A DNA stretch of 64,000 nt from Planctomycetaceae bacterium UBA4732 (GTDB lineage: Bacteria > Planctomycetota > Planctomycetia > Gemmatales > Gemmataceae), in the NCBI GenBank assembly GCA_002404095.1, contig DHJA01000170.1, positions 9,597-73,596 on the forward strand. The letters run 5' to 3'. How positions within the stretch are numbered: position 1 is the first letter of the stretch; every line of letters begins with the position of its first letter. Below the pieces are notes generated by a model that saw only the letters and a program-made list of their open reading frames with translations, made no database searches and was not told the DNA's origin. Both the position numbers and the translations under genes were made by a program. Positions 52,593-61,467 of this stretch are shown here, piece after piece.

Positions 52593-53039
52593 ATGCACAT
52601 TCGTCCGTTTGAAACGTCCGACGAGGAAGCCGTTGTCGCGCTATGGCAGAGGTGCGGTCTGACGCGGCCGTGGAACGACCCCCACAAAGACATCCGCCGT
52701 AAGCTGCGTGTTCGGCCGGACCTTTTCCTCGTCGGCGTACTCGACGGAGACATAGCGGCGACGGCGATGGTGGGATACGAAGGCCATCGGGGATGGATCA
52801 GCTATCTCGGCGTCGCCCCGGAACACCGGCGCAAGGGGTTGGGGCGGTATATTTTGGCGGAGGCGGAACGATTGCTGCGCAAGGCCGGCTGCCCGAAGAT
52901 TAATCTCCAAGTGCGATCCACCAATAGCGAGGTCATCGCCTTTTACCAGCGCGTGGGGTACGTTCTAGATGATGTAATAAGCCTCGGCAAGCGGCTCGAA
53001 GAGGATGGGCCGAGGCTGGCGTGCGATGTGTCAGGATAA
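52593..53039 (+). CDS. ypeA: YpeA-type GNAT acetyltransferase
   Basis: 148 residues. Very similar in layout to E. coli YpeA: MHIRPFETSDEEAVVALWQR, LTRPWNDPHKDI, the acetyl-CoA loop LGVAPEHRRKGLGR, and FYQRVGYVLDDVISLGKRL. An N-acetyltransferase of unknown substrate. It starts 20 bases after the propeller gene on the same strand and probably shares its transcript. Confidence 0.88.
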   Translation: MHIRPFETSDEEAVVALWQRCGLTRPWNDPHKDIRRKLRVRPDLFLVGVLDGDIAATAMVGYEGHRGWISYLGVAPEHRRKGLGRYILAEAERLLRKAGCPKINLQVRSTNSEVIAFYQRVGYVLDDVISLGKRLEEDGPRLACDVSG

Positions 53040-53068
53040 AGCGCGAATATCAAGTTCGGCGACAAACC

Positions 53069-53575
53069 ATGAAGCGGCAACCTCTTCTCAAACAATTCGG
53101 CGACCTGAAGTCCGACGACTTCGCCAAACATCCGGTGTGGGCATCAGTCCATACCCTGGATTACGACGAGCCTTGGTATGACGACGCCGATGAGGAGACG
53201 TTCCGCCCCTGGACCGGAGCCTTGCCCGTCAGCCCTGACACGGGCATGTTTCTCGTGCGCGCCAAACTAACTGTTGCCGATTGTCGCGTCTTCACCGGAT
53301 TCGTGACGCCCCAGCAAGAGGGAGAGCCGTTCAACCTCGGCACAATACAACCACATTTGTTTCTTCCGTCGGGACAGTGGTGCAGCTTTTGGGATGGGAT
53401 GGTCAAGCGGCCCGAGAAGGCTCGTACGGCTATCTATAAGGAAATAGGCCAGGAGACGCAGGCAATCTTCCCTATCCAGTTTTCGGTTGAGAAAGGCTTG
53501 GCATTCGGGCAGGTTGCGGGATCGATTCCTGGGTTCTGTTGGCGGTCGAAAGAAAAGGTGCAGATCTACCAATGA
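53069..53575 (+). CDS. Hypothetical protein, about 168 residues
   Basis: From the ATG at 53069. Acidic, aromatic-rich (HPVWASVHTLDYDEPWYDDA, EETFRPWTGALPV), with IQPHLFLPSGQWCSFWDG in the middle and a C-terminal FAF-like strand region. No signal or membrane segment. Layout is like small polymorphic-toxin immunity proteins (SUFU/Imm type) but no specific match is claimed. Thirty bases after ypeA; possibly the last gene of that transcript. Confidence 0.6.
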   Translation: MKRQPLLKQFGDLKSDDFAKHPVWASVHTLDYDEPWYDDADEETFRPWTGALPVSPDTGMFLVRAKLTVADCRVFTGFVTPQQEGEPFNLGTIQPHLFLPSGQWCSFWDGMVKRPEKARTAIYKEIGQETQAIFPIQFSVEKGLAFGQVAGSIPGFCWRSKEKVQIYQ

Positions 53576-53717
53576 AAGGCCGACGACCAAGTCGCTGCAG
53601 AAGGCCGGCCGCGCGAACACGGCTCTTCGATGTAGTCTGTCAAGCCCGGGTGAGCCGGCTGCTGAACTTCTTCGCTCGGGGGAGGGCGTCGGCCCGTTAG
53701 GCGTGGATTCGACGCCG

Positions 53718-54302
53718 TCAACCGTTGGGGTTATCAAGCAGTTGCTGTAAGCGGTCGGCAAGCGGCGGCGGCAAACGCGCAGGCCAAGTCGCGTCGATGA
53801 GACCCACCTGGATCATGTCGCGCAGGTGGGTGCGGTCCTTGTCGCGCCAAGCCAATAGCTTCATGCGAACCAGGGCGGGGAGCGCCACCACCTGGAACTC
53901 GGCCGCCCGTTCGGATTCGTCGATTTCAGGGCAGGGGTGTTCATCGTCGGCCTGAACTTTTTCGCCGGCGAACAGGAGATGCACTCCGGCACTAGGCTTG
54001 CCTTGGGGACCGTCAATAAATACATCCACGCCCCAGAGATGGTGGTAAACGAAGCCGGCCGTCTCCAGGGCCGTTCGCGCCGCGGCGAAATCGGCGCGGC
54101 GAACCAAGAGATCGACGTCGCGCGTGTTGCGAACGGCCTCGTCATCCATGCGGGCCACCCACTCGGCGACGGCGTTCCCACCGACAACGGCATAGGGCAC
54201 GCCTGCGCCATCGAGCGCCCTGGTCGCCCTGCGCAACCGCTCCTTGACCTTCTCCGCCGCCATGAGCGCTCTCTCCCAGCCGACAATGACTGCTTGGTCC
54301 AT
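53718..54302 (-). CDS. Nucleotidyltransferase-fold protein
   Basis: 194 residues. Core signature VPYAVVGGNAVAEWVAR followed by NTRDVDLLV, the G-G-x-A...D-x-D pattern of minimal/AbiEii-like nucleotidyltransferases, then ARTALETAGFVYH and VRMKLLAWRDKDRTHLRDM. An AAGGAG ribosome site precedes the ATG at 54302. The family includes toxins of type IV modules and stand-alone enzymes. No antitoxin is seen next to it, so a stand-alone NTase is more likely. Confidence 0.8.
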   Translation of the reverse strand: MDQAVIVGWERALMAAEKVKERLRRATRALDGAGVPYAVVGGNAVAEWVARMDDEAVRNTRDVDLLVRRADFAAARTALETAGFVYHHLWGVDVFIDGPQGKPSAGVHLLFAGEKVQADDEHPCPEIDESERAAEFQVVALPALVRMKLLAWRDKDRTHLRDMIQVGLIDATWPARLPPPLADRLQQLLDNPNG

Positions 54303-54398
54303 GATTGCTCCTTTTTCTCCCGTCGATCTTATCCGAGGGCTGGCGATGTTGCGATAGCATTACAATGCGGGTAACTCCATCGCGGATTTGGCGAAGGT

Positions 54399-57300
54399 TC
54401 AACTTGGACGGTCGATCAAATGCTCACCGTCCTCGATCCAAAGCGACTCATGGGACGGCACCAACGCCAGCGCGTCATCGGCGACCGCTGGCGTTTCGCG
54501 GCGCCACTGGTCGGTGAACCACTGGATGACGTAGAAGAACACCGGCGTCAGGAAGATGCCGAACAGCGTCACGCCGAGCATCCCCGCGAATACGGCCGTG
54601 CCCAGCGCTCGCCGCATTTCCGCCCCCGCGCCCTCCGAAATTACCAGCGGCACCACGCCCAGGATGAACGCGAACGACGTCATCATGATCGGCCGCAGCC
54701 GCAAGCGCACCGCGTCCAGCGTGGCCTGCCTACGGTCGGCGCCTTCCTCGCGCCGCGCCTTCGCAAACTCTACAATTAAGATCGCGTTTTTACACGCAAG
54801 CCCCACCAGCACAATAAAGCCAATCTGCGTGAAGATGTTCACGTCCATCTTGGCCATGACTACGCCGGCGATGGCGCAGAGCAGACACATCGGCACAACA
54901 AGGATGACGGCCAACGGCAGCGACCAGCTTTCGTACTGCGCCGCCAGCACCAGGAACACCAGCACCACCGCCAGGAGGAAAACCCACATCGCCGTATTGC
55001 CCGTTTGTAGCTGCAACAGAGCCAATTCGGTCCATTCGGCGCGCATGGTCTTGGGAAGCTCTTTTTTGGCGTCGGCCTGAAGGTGGGCGATAGCTTGCCC
55101 GGAACTGGTTCCCGGCGCGGCGTCGGCGTAGACGGCGGCCGACGGGTACATATTGTAGCGCATCACCAGCACCGGCCCGCTCACGAAGCGCCACGTGGCG
55201 AAGTCGGTGAGCGGCACCATTCCGCCCTGACTGTTGCGGACCTTTAGCTGACTGATGCCGTCGGTCCCTTCGCGGAACGATTCCTGGGCCTGCACGTTCA
55301 CCTGCCAAGTGCGGCCAAAACGGTTGAAGTCGTTGATGTAGTACGGCCCGAGCGTGGACTCTAGAGTCGTGCGCAAATCATCAATCGACACCCCCTTGTC
55401 CTTGGCTTGCGTGCGGTTGACGACCAGTTCAAGCCAGGGCGTATCGGCCCGGAAGCTAGTGAATACCCTCTGGAGGCGTGGGTCGGCCTCGCCGGCCGCC
55501 ACCACTTTGTCCGCTTTCTCCTGAAGCGTCGGCAAACCGTTGTCGCCGCGGTCTTGCACGATGATCTTGAAGCCGCCCGCCGTTCCCAGCCCTTCCACCG
55601 GCGGCGCTCCGAAGATGTTCACCACCGCCTCCGGTACTTCACGCCGCAGTCGCTCTTGAAGCGTCGCGGCTATGGCGTCGCCCGTCAGCGACGGCCGGTT
55701 GCGGTTCTGGAAGTCGTCGAGCATCAGATAAAGCGCCCCGAAATTGGGCGCATTGGCGTTGAGCAGGATCGACTGCCCGGAGATGGCTACAGTGTTTTTG
55801 ACGCCGCGGGTCTTCCGCGCGATCTTCTCGATGCGCTGGACGACGTCCTCCGTGCGCACGACCGACGAGGCGTCGGGAAGCTGTACGTTGACGAGCAAAT
55901 AACCCTTATCCTGCGCTGGGATGAAGCCGGTCGGCGTGTGCGTGAAGCCCCACCACGTTAGCGCCAATAGCCCTCCGTATACGATCAATACGACAGCGCT
56001 GACGCGCAACAGGCCGGAAACCGCGCTCGTGTAGACGCCGGTCGAGTAGTCGAAGGCGCGGTTGAACTGGCGAAACGACCAGCCAAGCATGAAGTTGAGT
56101 GGCGCGCCAAACACTAGCCCCATTAGCGTCATCGCCAGCGCCCCCGCCGCTATCGGCCCAAAAAAGCGGATGGCTTCCATCCACTCCGGCGCGGCGTGAA
56201 GATGGAGCGCGGCCAGCGCAGGGGCGGCCCAGTGGATGCCGATCTTGTGGCCGAGCCACGCCCCGATCAGCGCGAAGGCCAACCAAGGGAGTCGCTCGAA
56301 ACTCCCTTTCGCGCGCGATCGAAGCAGGATCGCGGCCAAGGCTGGGCTGAGCGTCAGCGAGTTGAAAGCCGAGATGATGGTCGAGACGGCGATGGTCAGC
56401 GCGAACTGGCGGAAGAACTGGCCGATGATGCCGCTGATGAACGCGCACGGAATAAATACCGCCGACAGCACCAGTCCAATCGCCAGCACTGGGCCGGACA
56501 CTTGTTCCATCGCTTTAAGCGTGGCGTCGCGCGGCGCTAGGCCGTGTTCGATGTGATGTTCAACGGCTTCGACGACGACGATGGCGTCGTCCACGACGAT
56601 GCCGATGGCCAGCACCAGGCCGAACAGCGTCAGGTTGTTCAGGCTGAAGCCCATCATTGCCATGACGGCGAAAGTGCCGACGACGGCCACCGGCACGGCG
56701 ACCAGCGGAATCAGGGTCGAGCGCCAGTTCTGCAGGAAGACCAGCACCACCACGGCCACCAGGAGAATTGCGTCAAACAGCGTTTCGCCCACCTGACTGA
56801 TCGACTCGTTGATGAACGGCGTGGTGTCGTAGACAATGGAATAATCGACTCCCGGAGGAAAATACTCCTGTAACTCCTTCATACGTTCCTTGACGCGCTG
56901 GGCGACTTCCAGGGCGTTGGAGCCGGGCAGCTGATAGATGGACAGTGCCACCGAAGGCTGGCCGTTGAGCGTACAAGTCTGATCATACGACTGGGCGCCC
57001 AACTCAAGATTGGCCACGTCGCGCATGTAAACGAGAGAGCCGTTGTAGTTTTTGAGAACGATGTCGCCGAACTGGTCGGTGTTTTCGAGGCGGCCGAGCG
57101 TGGTCATGGTGTACTGGAACACCTGTCCGTTCGGGGCCGGCGGCTGGCCGATCTGGCCGGCCGCCACCTGGATGTTCTGCGCCGTGACGGCCTGGATTAT
57201 GTCCTGCGGGATGAGGTTGTAGGCCGCCAGCTTTTGCGGGTCGAGCCAGAGACGCATACTGTAGTCGCGCTGGCCGAGATAGGTCACGTCGCCAACGCCC

Positions 57301-57812
57301 GGTAGGCGTGAAAGCTCATCGCGGAGCTGAATGGTGGCGAAATTGCTCAGGTACAAATTGTCGCGGCTGTCGTTGGGCGAATAAAGGTTGACAATTTGGA
57401 GGACGTGAGGCGACTTCTTCTTGACGGCGATGCCGCGGCGCTTGACGAGGTCGGGTAGGATCGGCTCGGCGAGGGATACGCGATTCTGTACCAGCACCTG
57501 CGAAATGTTGAGGTCGGCGCCGGGCTTGAACGTGACAGTCAGGGCGTAATTGCCGTCGTTGGTGCATTGCGACGACATATACATCATGTTTTCGACGCCG
57601 TTGACCTGCTGCTCGATGGGCGCGGCCACGGTGTCGGCCACGACGCGGGCGTTGGCGCCGGGGTACGCCGCCGACACTTCGACGGTAGGCGGCGCGATGT
57701 CTGGGTACTGCGCGACAGGCAGCGTGAACAGGGCGATACCGCCGCCGAGCGTGATGAAGATGGACAGGACGGCGGCGAAGATTGGCCGATTGATGAAAAA
57801 TCGCGAAAACAC
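54399..57812 (-). CDS. HAE1-type RND efflux permease (second of tandem pair)
   Basis: 1137 residues from GTG at 57812 (GTGAGG upstream), giving VFSRFFINRPIFAAVLSIF, the same opening as its neighbour. The ATG reaching 57968 would translate part of a palindrome and is rejected. TM4 carries the paired proton-relay Asp (GIVVDDAIVVVEAVE). Standard AcrB-like porter domains and C-terminal half are present. About 90 residues are inserted near 505-595, between the two halves (LPWLAFALIGAWLGHKIGIH, FFGPIAAGALAMTLMGLVFG), adding two hydrophobic helices. Likely forms a pump with the permease at 58095 and the adaptor at 61468; drugs or solvents are the probable substrates. Confidence 0.9.
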   Translation of the reverse strand: MFSRFFINRPIFAAVLSIFITLGGGIALFTLPVAQYPDIAPPTVEVSAAYPGANARVVADTVAAPIEQQVNGVENMMYMSSQCTNDGNYALTVTFKPGADLNISQVLVQNRVSLAEPILPDLVKRRGIAVKKKSPHVLQIVNLYSPNDSRDNLYLSNFATIQLRDELSRLPGVGDVTYLGQRDYSMRLWLDPQKLAAYNLIPQDIIQAVTAQNIQVAAGQIGQPPAPNGQVFQYTMTTLGRLENTDQFGDIVLKNYNGSLVYMRDVANLELGAQSYDQTCTLNGQPSVALSIYQLPGSNALEVAQRVKERMKELQEYFPPGVDYSIVYDTTPFINESISQVGETLFDAILLVAVVVLVFLQNWRSTLIPLVAVPVAVVGTFAVMAMMGFSLNNLTLFGLVLAIGIVVDDAIVVVEAVEHHIEHGLAPRDATLKAMEQVSGPVLAIGLVLSAVFIPCAFISGIIGQFFRQFALTIAVSTIISAFNSLTLSPALAAILLRSRAKGSFERLPWLAFALIGAWLGHKIGIHWAAPALAALHLHAAPEWMEAIRFFGPIAAGALAMTLMGLVFGAPLNFMLGWSFRQFNRAFDYSTGVYTSAVSGLLRVSAVVLIVYGGLLALTWWGFTHTPTGFIPAQDKGYLLVNVQLPDASSVVRTEDVVQRIEKIARKTRGVKNTVAISGQSILLNANAPNFGALYLMLDDFQNRNRPSLTGDAIAATLQERLRREVPEAVVNIFGAPPVEGLGTAGGFKIIVQDRGDNGLPTLQEKADKVVAAGEADPRLQRVFTSFRADTPWLELVVNRTQAKDKGVSIDDLRTTLESTLGPYYINDFNRFGRTWQVNVQAQESFREGTDGISQLKVRNSQGGMVPLTDFATWRFVSGPVLVMRYNMYPSAAVYADAAPGTSSGQAIAHLQADAKKELPKTMRAEWTELALLQLQTGNTAMWVFLLAVVLVFLVLAAQYESWSLPLAVILVVPMCLLCAIAGVVMAKMDVNIFTQIGFIVLVGLACKNAILIVEFAKARREEGADRRQATLDAVRLRLRPIMMTSFAFILGVVPLVISEGAGAEMRRALGTAVFAGMLGVTLFGIFLTPVFFYVIQWFTDQWRRETPAVADDALALVPSHESLWIEDGEHLIDRPS

Positions 57813-57905
57813 AGCGAAAGCCTCACTTCCAAACCAAAGCGAGCGGTGGGTTTTATCCGCGGCGTTCCGGCCCGCAGGGACAAGCGCATTAATATGTCCA
57901 CAAGA

Positions 57906-58051
57906 GGGGTGCCATGCTTTCGCGGGCCGCTCACGAAACCTTGTCCCGTCCTCACCCCGCGAAAGCATGAAACCTCGCGCGGGTCACATGCTTTCGCGGC
58001 GGCTCAGACGGCAGGACGGTGCGGACAGAGGCCGCGAAAGCATGGCACCCC
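57906..58051. repeat. Double palindrome built from CATGCTTTCGCGG
   Basis: Outer arms 57906-57925 and 58032-58051 (20 nt perfect, GGGGTGCCATGCTTTCGCGG). The 13-mer CATGCTTTCGCGG occurs four times in alternating direction (near 57913, 57957, 57987 and 58032), so two small hairpins can form inside one large one. Fills half of the 282-bp gap between the two RND permease genes. Confidence 0.85.
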
Positions 58052-58094
58052 ACCTATGTTGATACCATTGAGGTACAACCCACACCTCATGGCC

Positions 58095-61000
58095 TTACGT
58101 TAAAGTCTTTGAGCGTTCGGGAGCGACGTGCGCCGCCCCGTTGTGGCCGTTTACCAAGGCCGACGCGGTTTTCGGCGCGGTGATTCGGTGCGGCCGGGGC
58201 GTCCGCTCCGCAGTGCGCCAAGGCGCCTCGGCAATCCATTCGATGACGTAGAAAAACACCGGCGTCAGGAAGATTCCGAACAGCGTCACACCCAACATGC
58301 CGCTGAACACGGCCACGCCCAACGCCTTCCGCATCTCCGCCCCGGCGCCGACCGCCAGGATCAGCGGCACGACGCCGAGGATGAAGGCGAACGAAGTCAT
58401 CAGAATCGGCCGCAGCCGCAGCTTCACCGCCTCCAAGGTGGCGTCGCGCCGCGACAAGCCCGACTCGCGTTTGTGCTTGGCAAACTCGACAATAAGGATC
58501 GCGTTTTTGCTCGCCAGTCCGACAAGCACCACGAAACCAATCTGCGTGAAAATGTTCACGTCGCCATGAGTGATCGCCACGCCGGCAAGCGAGCCGAGAA
58601 TGCACATCGGCACCACGAGGATGACGGCCAACGGCAGCGCCCAGCTCTCGTATTGCGCCGCCAGCACCAAAAACACGAAGGCCACCGCCAACGGGAAGAT
58701 CAGGCGGTTCCAGAAGTTCTTGGCCGCGTCGATCTGGATAAAATTGATCTCCGTCCACTCATAACCCATCCCTTTCGGTAGGTTCTGAGCGGCCAATCGC
58801 TGCATGGCATCGATACCCTCGCCGGAACTAACGCCGGGCTTTGTGCCGCCGACGATGGCGGCGGATGGGTACATATTGTACCGCGTCAGCAGCAGCGGGC
58901 CGCCGATCTCGCGGACGGTGAGGACGGCCCCGAGTGGGACCATATTGCCGTCGGCGTTACGCACCTTGAGCTGTTTGACTTTTTCCACGTCGTTCCGGAA
59001 CGGCGCCTCCGCCTGAACGACCACCTGCCAGGTGCGGCCGAACTTGTTGAAGTCGTTGACGTAATAGGAGCCAAGGTATACCTGGAGCGTGGTGAAAACG
59101 TCGCGCGGGTTGACGCCCATCGTCTGACATTGATCGCGGTCGAGGTCCACGAACATCTGCGGCGAGTCAGCGCGAAAGACCGTGAGCATGTTGGCCAGCT
59201 TCGGGTCTTGCTTGGCCGCCGCGATGAGTTTCTCAGTCTGTTTTTGTAGGTTTTGCAGGTCGCCTTCGCCGCTGCGGTCCTCGACGATAAACTTGAAGCC
59301 GCCCGATTGACCCAGGCCGGACACCGCCGGCGGGCCGAGGATCGTCACGATCGCCTCGGGAACCTCGCGGGCGATTTCCTTGCGCAGTACTGCGGCGATT
59401 TTATCACTATACAACTCCGGATCGTGGCGTTTATCGAAGCCTTCGAGCGTAATGAACAGGTTGCCGAAGTTGGAGCCGTTGGCGCCGAGCGAGAACGATT
59501 GACCGGCCACCGAGATGGTGTGCAAGACGCCGCGAGTATTCTTCACGACCTCGGCGATGTGATCAACGACCTCCTGCGTCCGCTCCAACGAGGCGGAGTC
59601 GGGCAGCTGAACCGCCGCATACAGCTTACTTTGGTCCATTACGGGGATGTAGCCGGTCGGCAGTTGGGCAGAAGTCCACCACGTCAACACCACCAGGAGG
59701 CCATAGAGAACCAGCACCACTGCGCTGCCGCGCAGCCCCAAGCCGACCATGCGCGTGTAAACGCTGGTAGTGCGGGCGAAACCCCAGTTGAACAAGCGGA
59801 AAAACCAGCCCAAAACCAGGTCGAGCAGCCGGCCGAACCAATCCTTCCGGGCCGACCGGCTTTGCAAGAACAGGGCGGCGAGGGCCGGGCTGAGGGTCAG
59901 CGAGTTGAAGGCCGAGATGATGGTCGAGACGGCGATGGTCAAGGCGAACTGGCGGAAGAACTGTCCCGTGATGCCGCTGATGAACGCGCACGGAATGAAC
60001 ACCGCCGACAGCACCAGGGCCACGGCCACGACCGGGCCGGACACTTGCTCCATCGCCTTGATCGCGGCCTGCCTGGGCGCCAACCCTCGTTCAATATGGT
60101 GTTCGACGGCCTCGACGACGACGATGGCGTCGTCCACGACGATGCCAATGGCCAAAACCAATCCGAATAGTGTCAAATTATTTACGCTGAACCCAATCGC
60201 CGCCATGACCGCGAACGTGCCGATGATCGCCACCGGCACGGCTGTCAGCGGGATCAGCGTCGAGCGCCAGTTTTGCAGGAACAACAGCACGACGATGGCG
60301 ACGAGAAGGATGGCCTCGCCGAGCGTGTGAAAAACGCCGTTGATCGACTCGCGGATAAAAGGAGTTGTGTCGTAGGCGATTTCGTAGTCGATGTCTTCGG
60401 GGAAGGTCCGCTTCAATTCCTCCATTTTCGCTCGCACATTGTCGGCGGTCTGGAGGGCGTTGGCGTACGGCAGTTGCCATATGGCGACGCTGGCGCAAGG
60501 ATGGCCGTCCATCTTGCTCGATACGTCACGGTTGCGGGCGCCTAGCTCGACGCGGCCCACGTCGCGGATGCGGACCTTTCGGCCGTCGTCCCCGACGCGC
60601 AGGACGATATCCGCAAACTGTTCGGGGTCGGATAATCGGCCAAGCGTGTGAACCGTGTACTCGAATGGCCGGCCCGCCGAGTTCGGCGATTGGCCGATCT
60701 GTCCGGCCGCGACCTGCATATTTTGCTCTTTAATGGCGCTAATTACGTCGAAAGCGGTCAGGTTGTGCGAGGCCAGCCGATCGGGTTCCACCCAAACGCG
60801 CATACTGTAATCCTGCTGACCAAAGATGAACACGTCGCCGACGCCGTCCACGCGCGCTATTTCGTCCTTGACCTGGATGGCCGCGAAGTTGCTCACATGA
60901 AGTTCGTCATAGCGGCCCTTGGGAGAGAATACGCTGGCGATAAGCAGAATGTCGGGGTTGCGCTTACGGGTGGTGACGCCGGTTTGTTTCACCACGTCGG

Positions 61001-61358
61001 GGAGCTGCGGCAGGGCGAGGTTGACGCGGTTTTGTACTAAAACCTGGGCGAAATTGAGATCGACGCCGGGCTTGAACGTAACGGTCAGGCCGTAGGAACC
61101 GTCGTTGGCACACTGCGACGACATATAGAGCATGTTCTCGACGCCGTTGACCTCCTGCTCGATGGGCGAGGCCACGGACTCGGCGACGACGCGAGCGCTG
61201 GCGCCGGGGTAGGTGCAGGAGACGAGGATGCTCGCCGGCGTGATCTGCGGGTACTGCGCGACGGGCAAGTTGAAGACGGCGACGGCCCCCGTCAGCGTAA
61301 TGACGATGGACAGCACCGCCGCGAAGATGGGCCGGTCGATGAAGAAACGCGAGAACAC
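58095..61358 (-). CDS. HAE1-type RND efflux permease (first of tandem pair)
   Basis: 1087 residues from GTG at 61358 (GAGGA six bases before). Classical hydrophobic/amphiphilic efflux RND: FSRFFIDRPIFAAVLSIVIT, SVASPIEQEVNGVENMLYMS, TM4 GIVVDDAIVVVEAVE, GSYYVNDFNKFGRTWQV and the C-terminal GFVVLVGLASKNAILIVEFA. Close in sequence to the second permease, so the pair arose by duplication or works as a heteromer like MdtB/MdtC. Located between the adaptor gene (upstream) and its sister. Confidence 0.92.
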   Translation of the reverse strand: MFSRFFIDRPIFAAVLSIVITLTGAVAVFNLPVAQYPQITPASILVSCTYPGASARVVAESVASPIEQEVNGVENMLYMSSQCANDGSYGLTVTFKPGVDLNFAQVLVQNRVNLALPQLPDVVKQTGVTTRKRNPDILLIASVFSPKGRYDELHVSNFAAIQVKDEIARVDGVGDVFIFGQQDYSMRVWVEPDRLASHNLTAFDVISAIKEQNMQVAAGQIGQSPNSAGRPFEYTVHTLGRLSDPEQFADIVLRVGDDGRKVRIRDVGRVELGARNRDVSSKMDGHPCASVAIWQLPYANALQTADNVRAKMEELKRTFPEDIDYEIAYDTTPFIRESINGVFHTLGEAILLVAIVVLLFLQNWRSTLIPLTAVPVAIIGTFAVMAAIGFSVNNLTLFGLVLAIGIVVDDAIVVVEAVEHHIERGLAPRQAAIKAMEQVSGPVVAVALVLSAVFIPCAFISGITGQFFRQFALTIAVSTIISAFNSLTLSPALAALFLQSRSARKDWFGRLLDLVLGWFFRLFNWGFARTTSVYTRMVGLGLRGSAVVLVLYGLLVVLTWWTSAQLPTGYIPVMDQSKLYAAVQLPDSASLERTQEVVDHIAEVVKNTRGVLHTISVAGQSFSLGANGSNFGNLFITLEGFDKRHDPELYSDKIAAVLRKEIAREVPEAIVTILGPPAVSGLGQSGGFKFIVEDRSGEGDLQNLQKQTEKLIAAAKQDPKLANMLTVFRADSPQMFVDLDRDQCQTMGVNPRDVFTTLQVYLGSYYVNDFNKFGRTWQVVVQAEAPFRNDVEKVKQLKVRNADGNMVPLGAVLTVREIGGPLLLTRYNMYPSAAIVGGTKPGVSSGEGIDAMQRLAAQNLPKGMGYEWTEINFIQIDAAKNFWNRLIFPLAVAFVFLVLAAQYESWALPLAVILVVPMCILGSLAGVAITHGDVNIFTQIGFVVLVGLASKNAILIVEFAKHKRESGLSRRDATLEAVKLRLRPILMTSFAFILGVVPLILAVGAGAEMRKALGVAVFSGMLGVTLFGIFLTPVFFYVIEWIAEAPWRTAERTPRPHRITAPKTASALVNGHNGAAHVAPERSKTLT

Positions 61359-61376
61359 GGCCGGTCCTCAAGAGGG

Positions 61377-61445
61377 GTCGTTTAGCCGCGACCCGAAGGG
61401 GAGCGCGGGGGCGACGCGCTCCCCTTCGGGTCGCGGCTAAACGAC
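61377..61445. repeat. Palindromic element, family 2, intergenic copy
   Basis: Arms of 31 nt (61377-61407 and 61415-61445), perfect, around a 7-nt loop (61408-61414). Same arms as the element at 47963 and the half copy at 9705. It sits between the adaptor stop and the first permease start. Confidence 0.92.
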
Positions 61446-61467
61446 TCATGGAGCAAGGAGCAGACTA

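Noticed and set aside
57813-57968. N-terminal extension of the second RND permease
   Set aside because: The extra residues translate a palindromic element and intergenic DNA. The GTG at 57812 matches the start of the sister gene and has a ribosome site.
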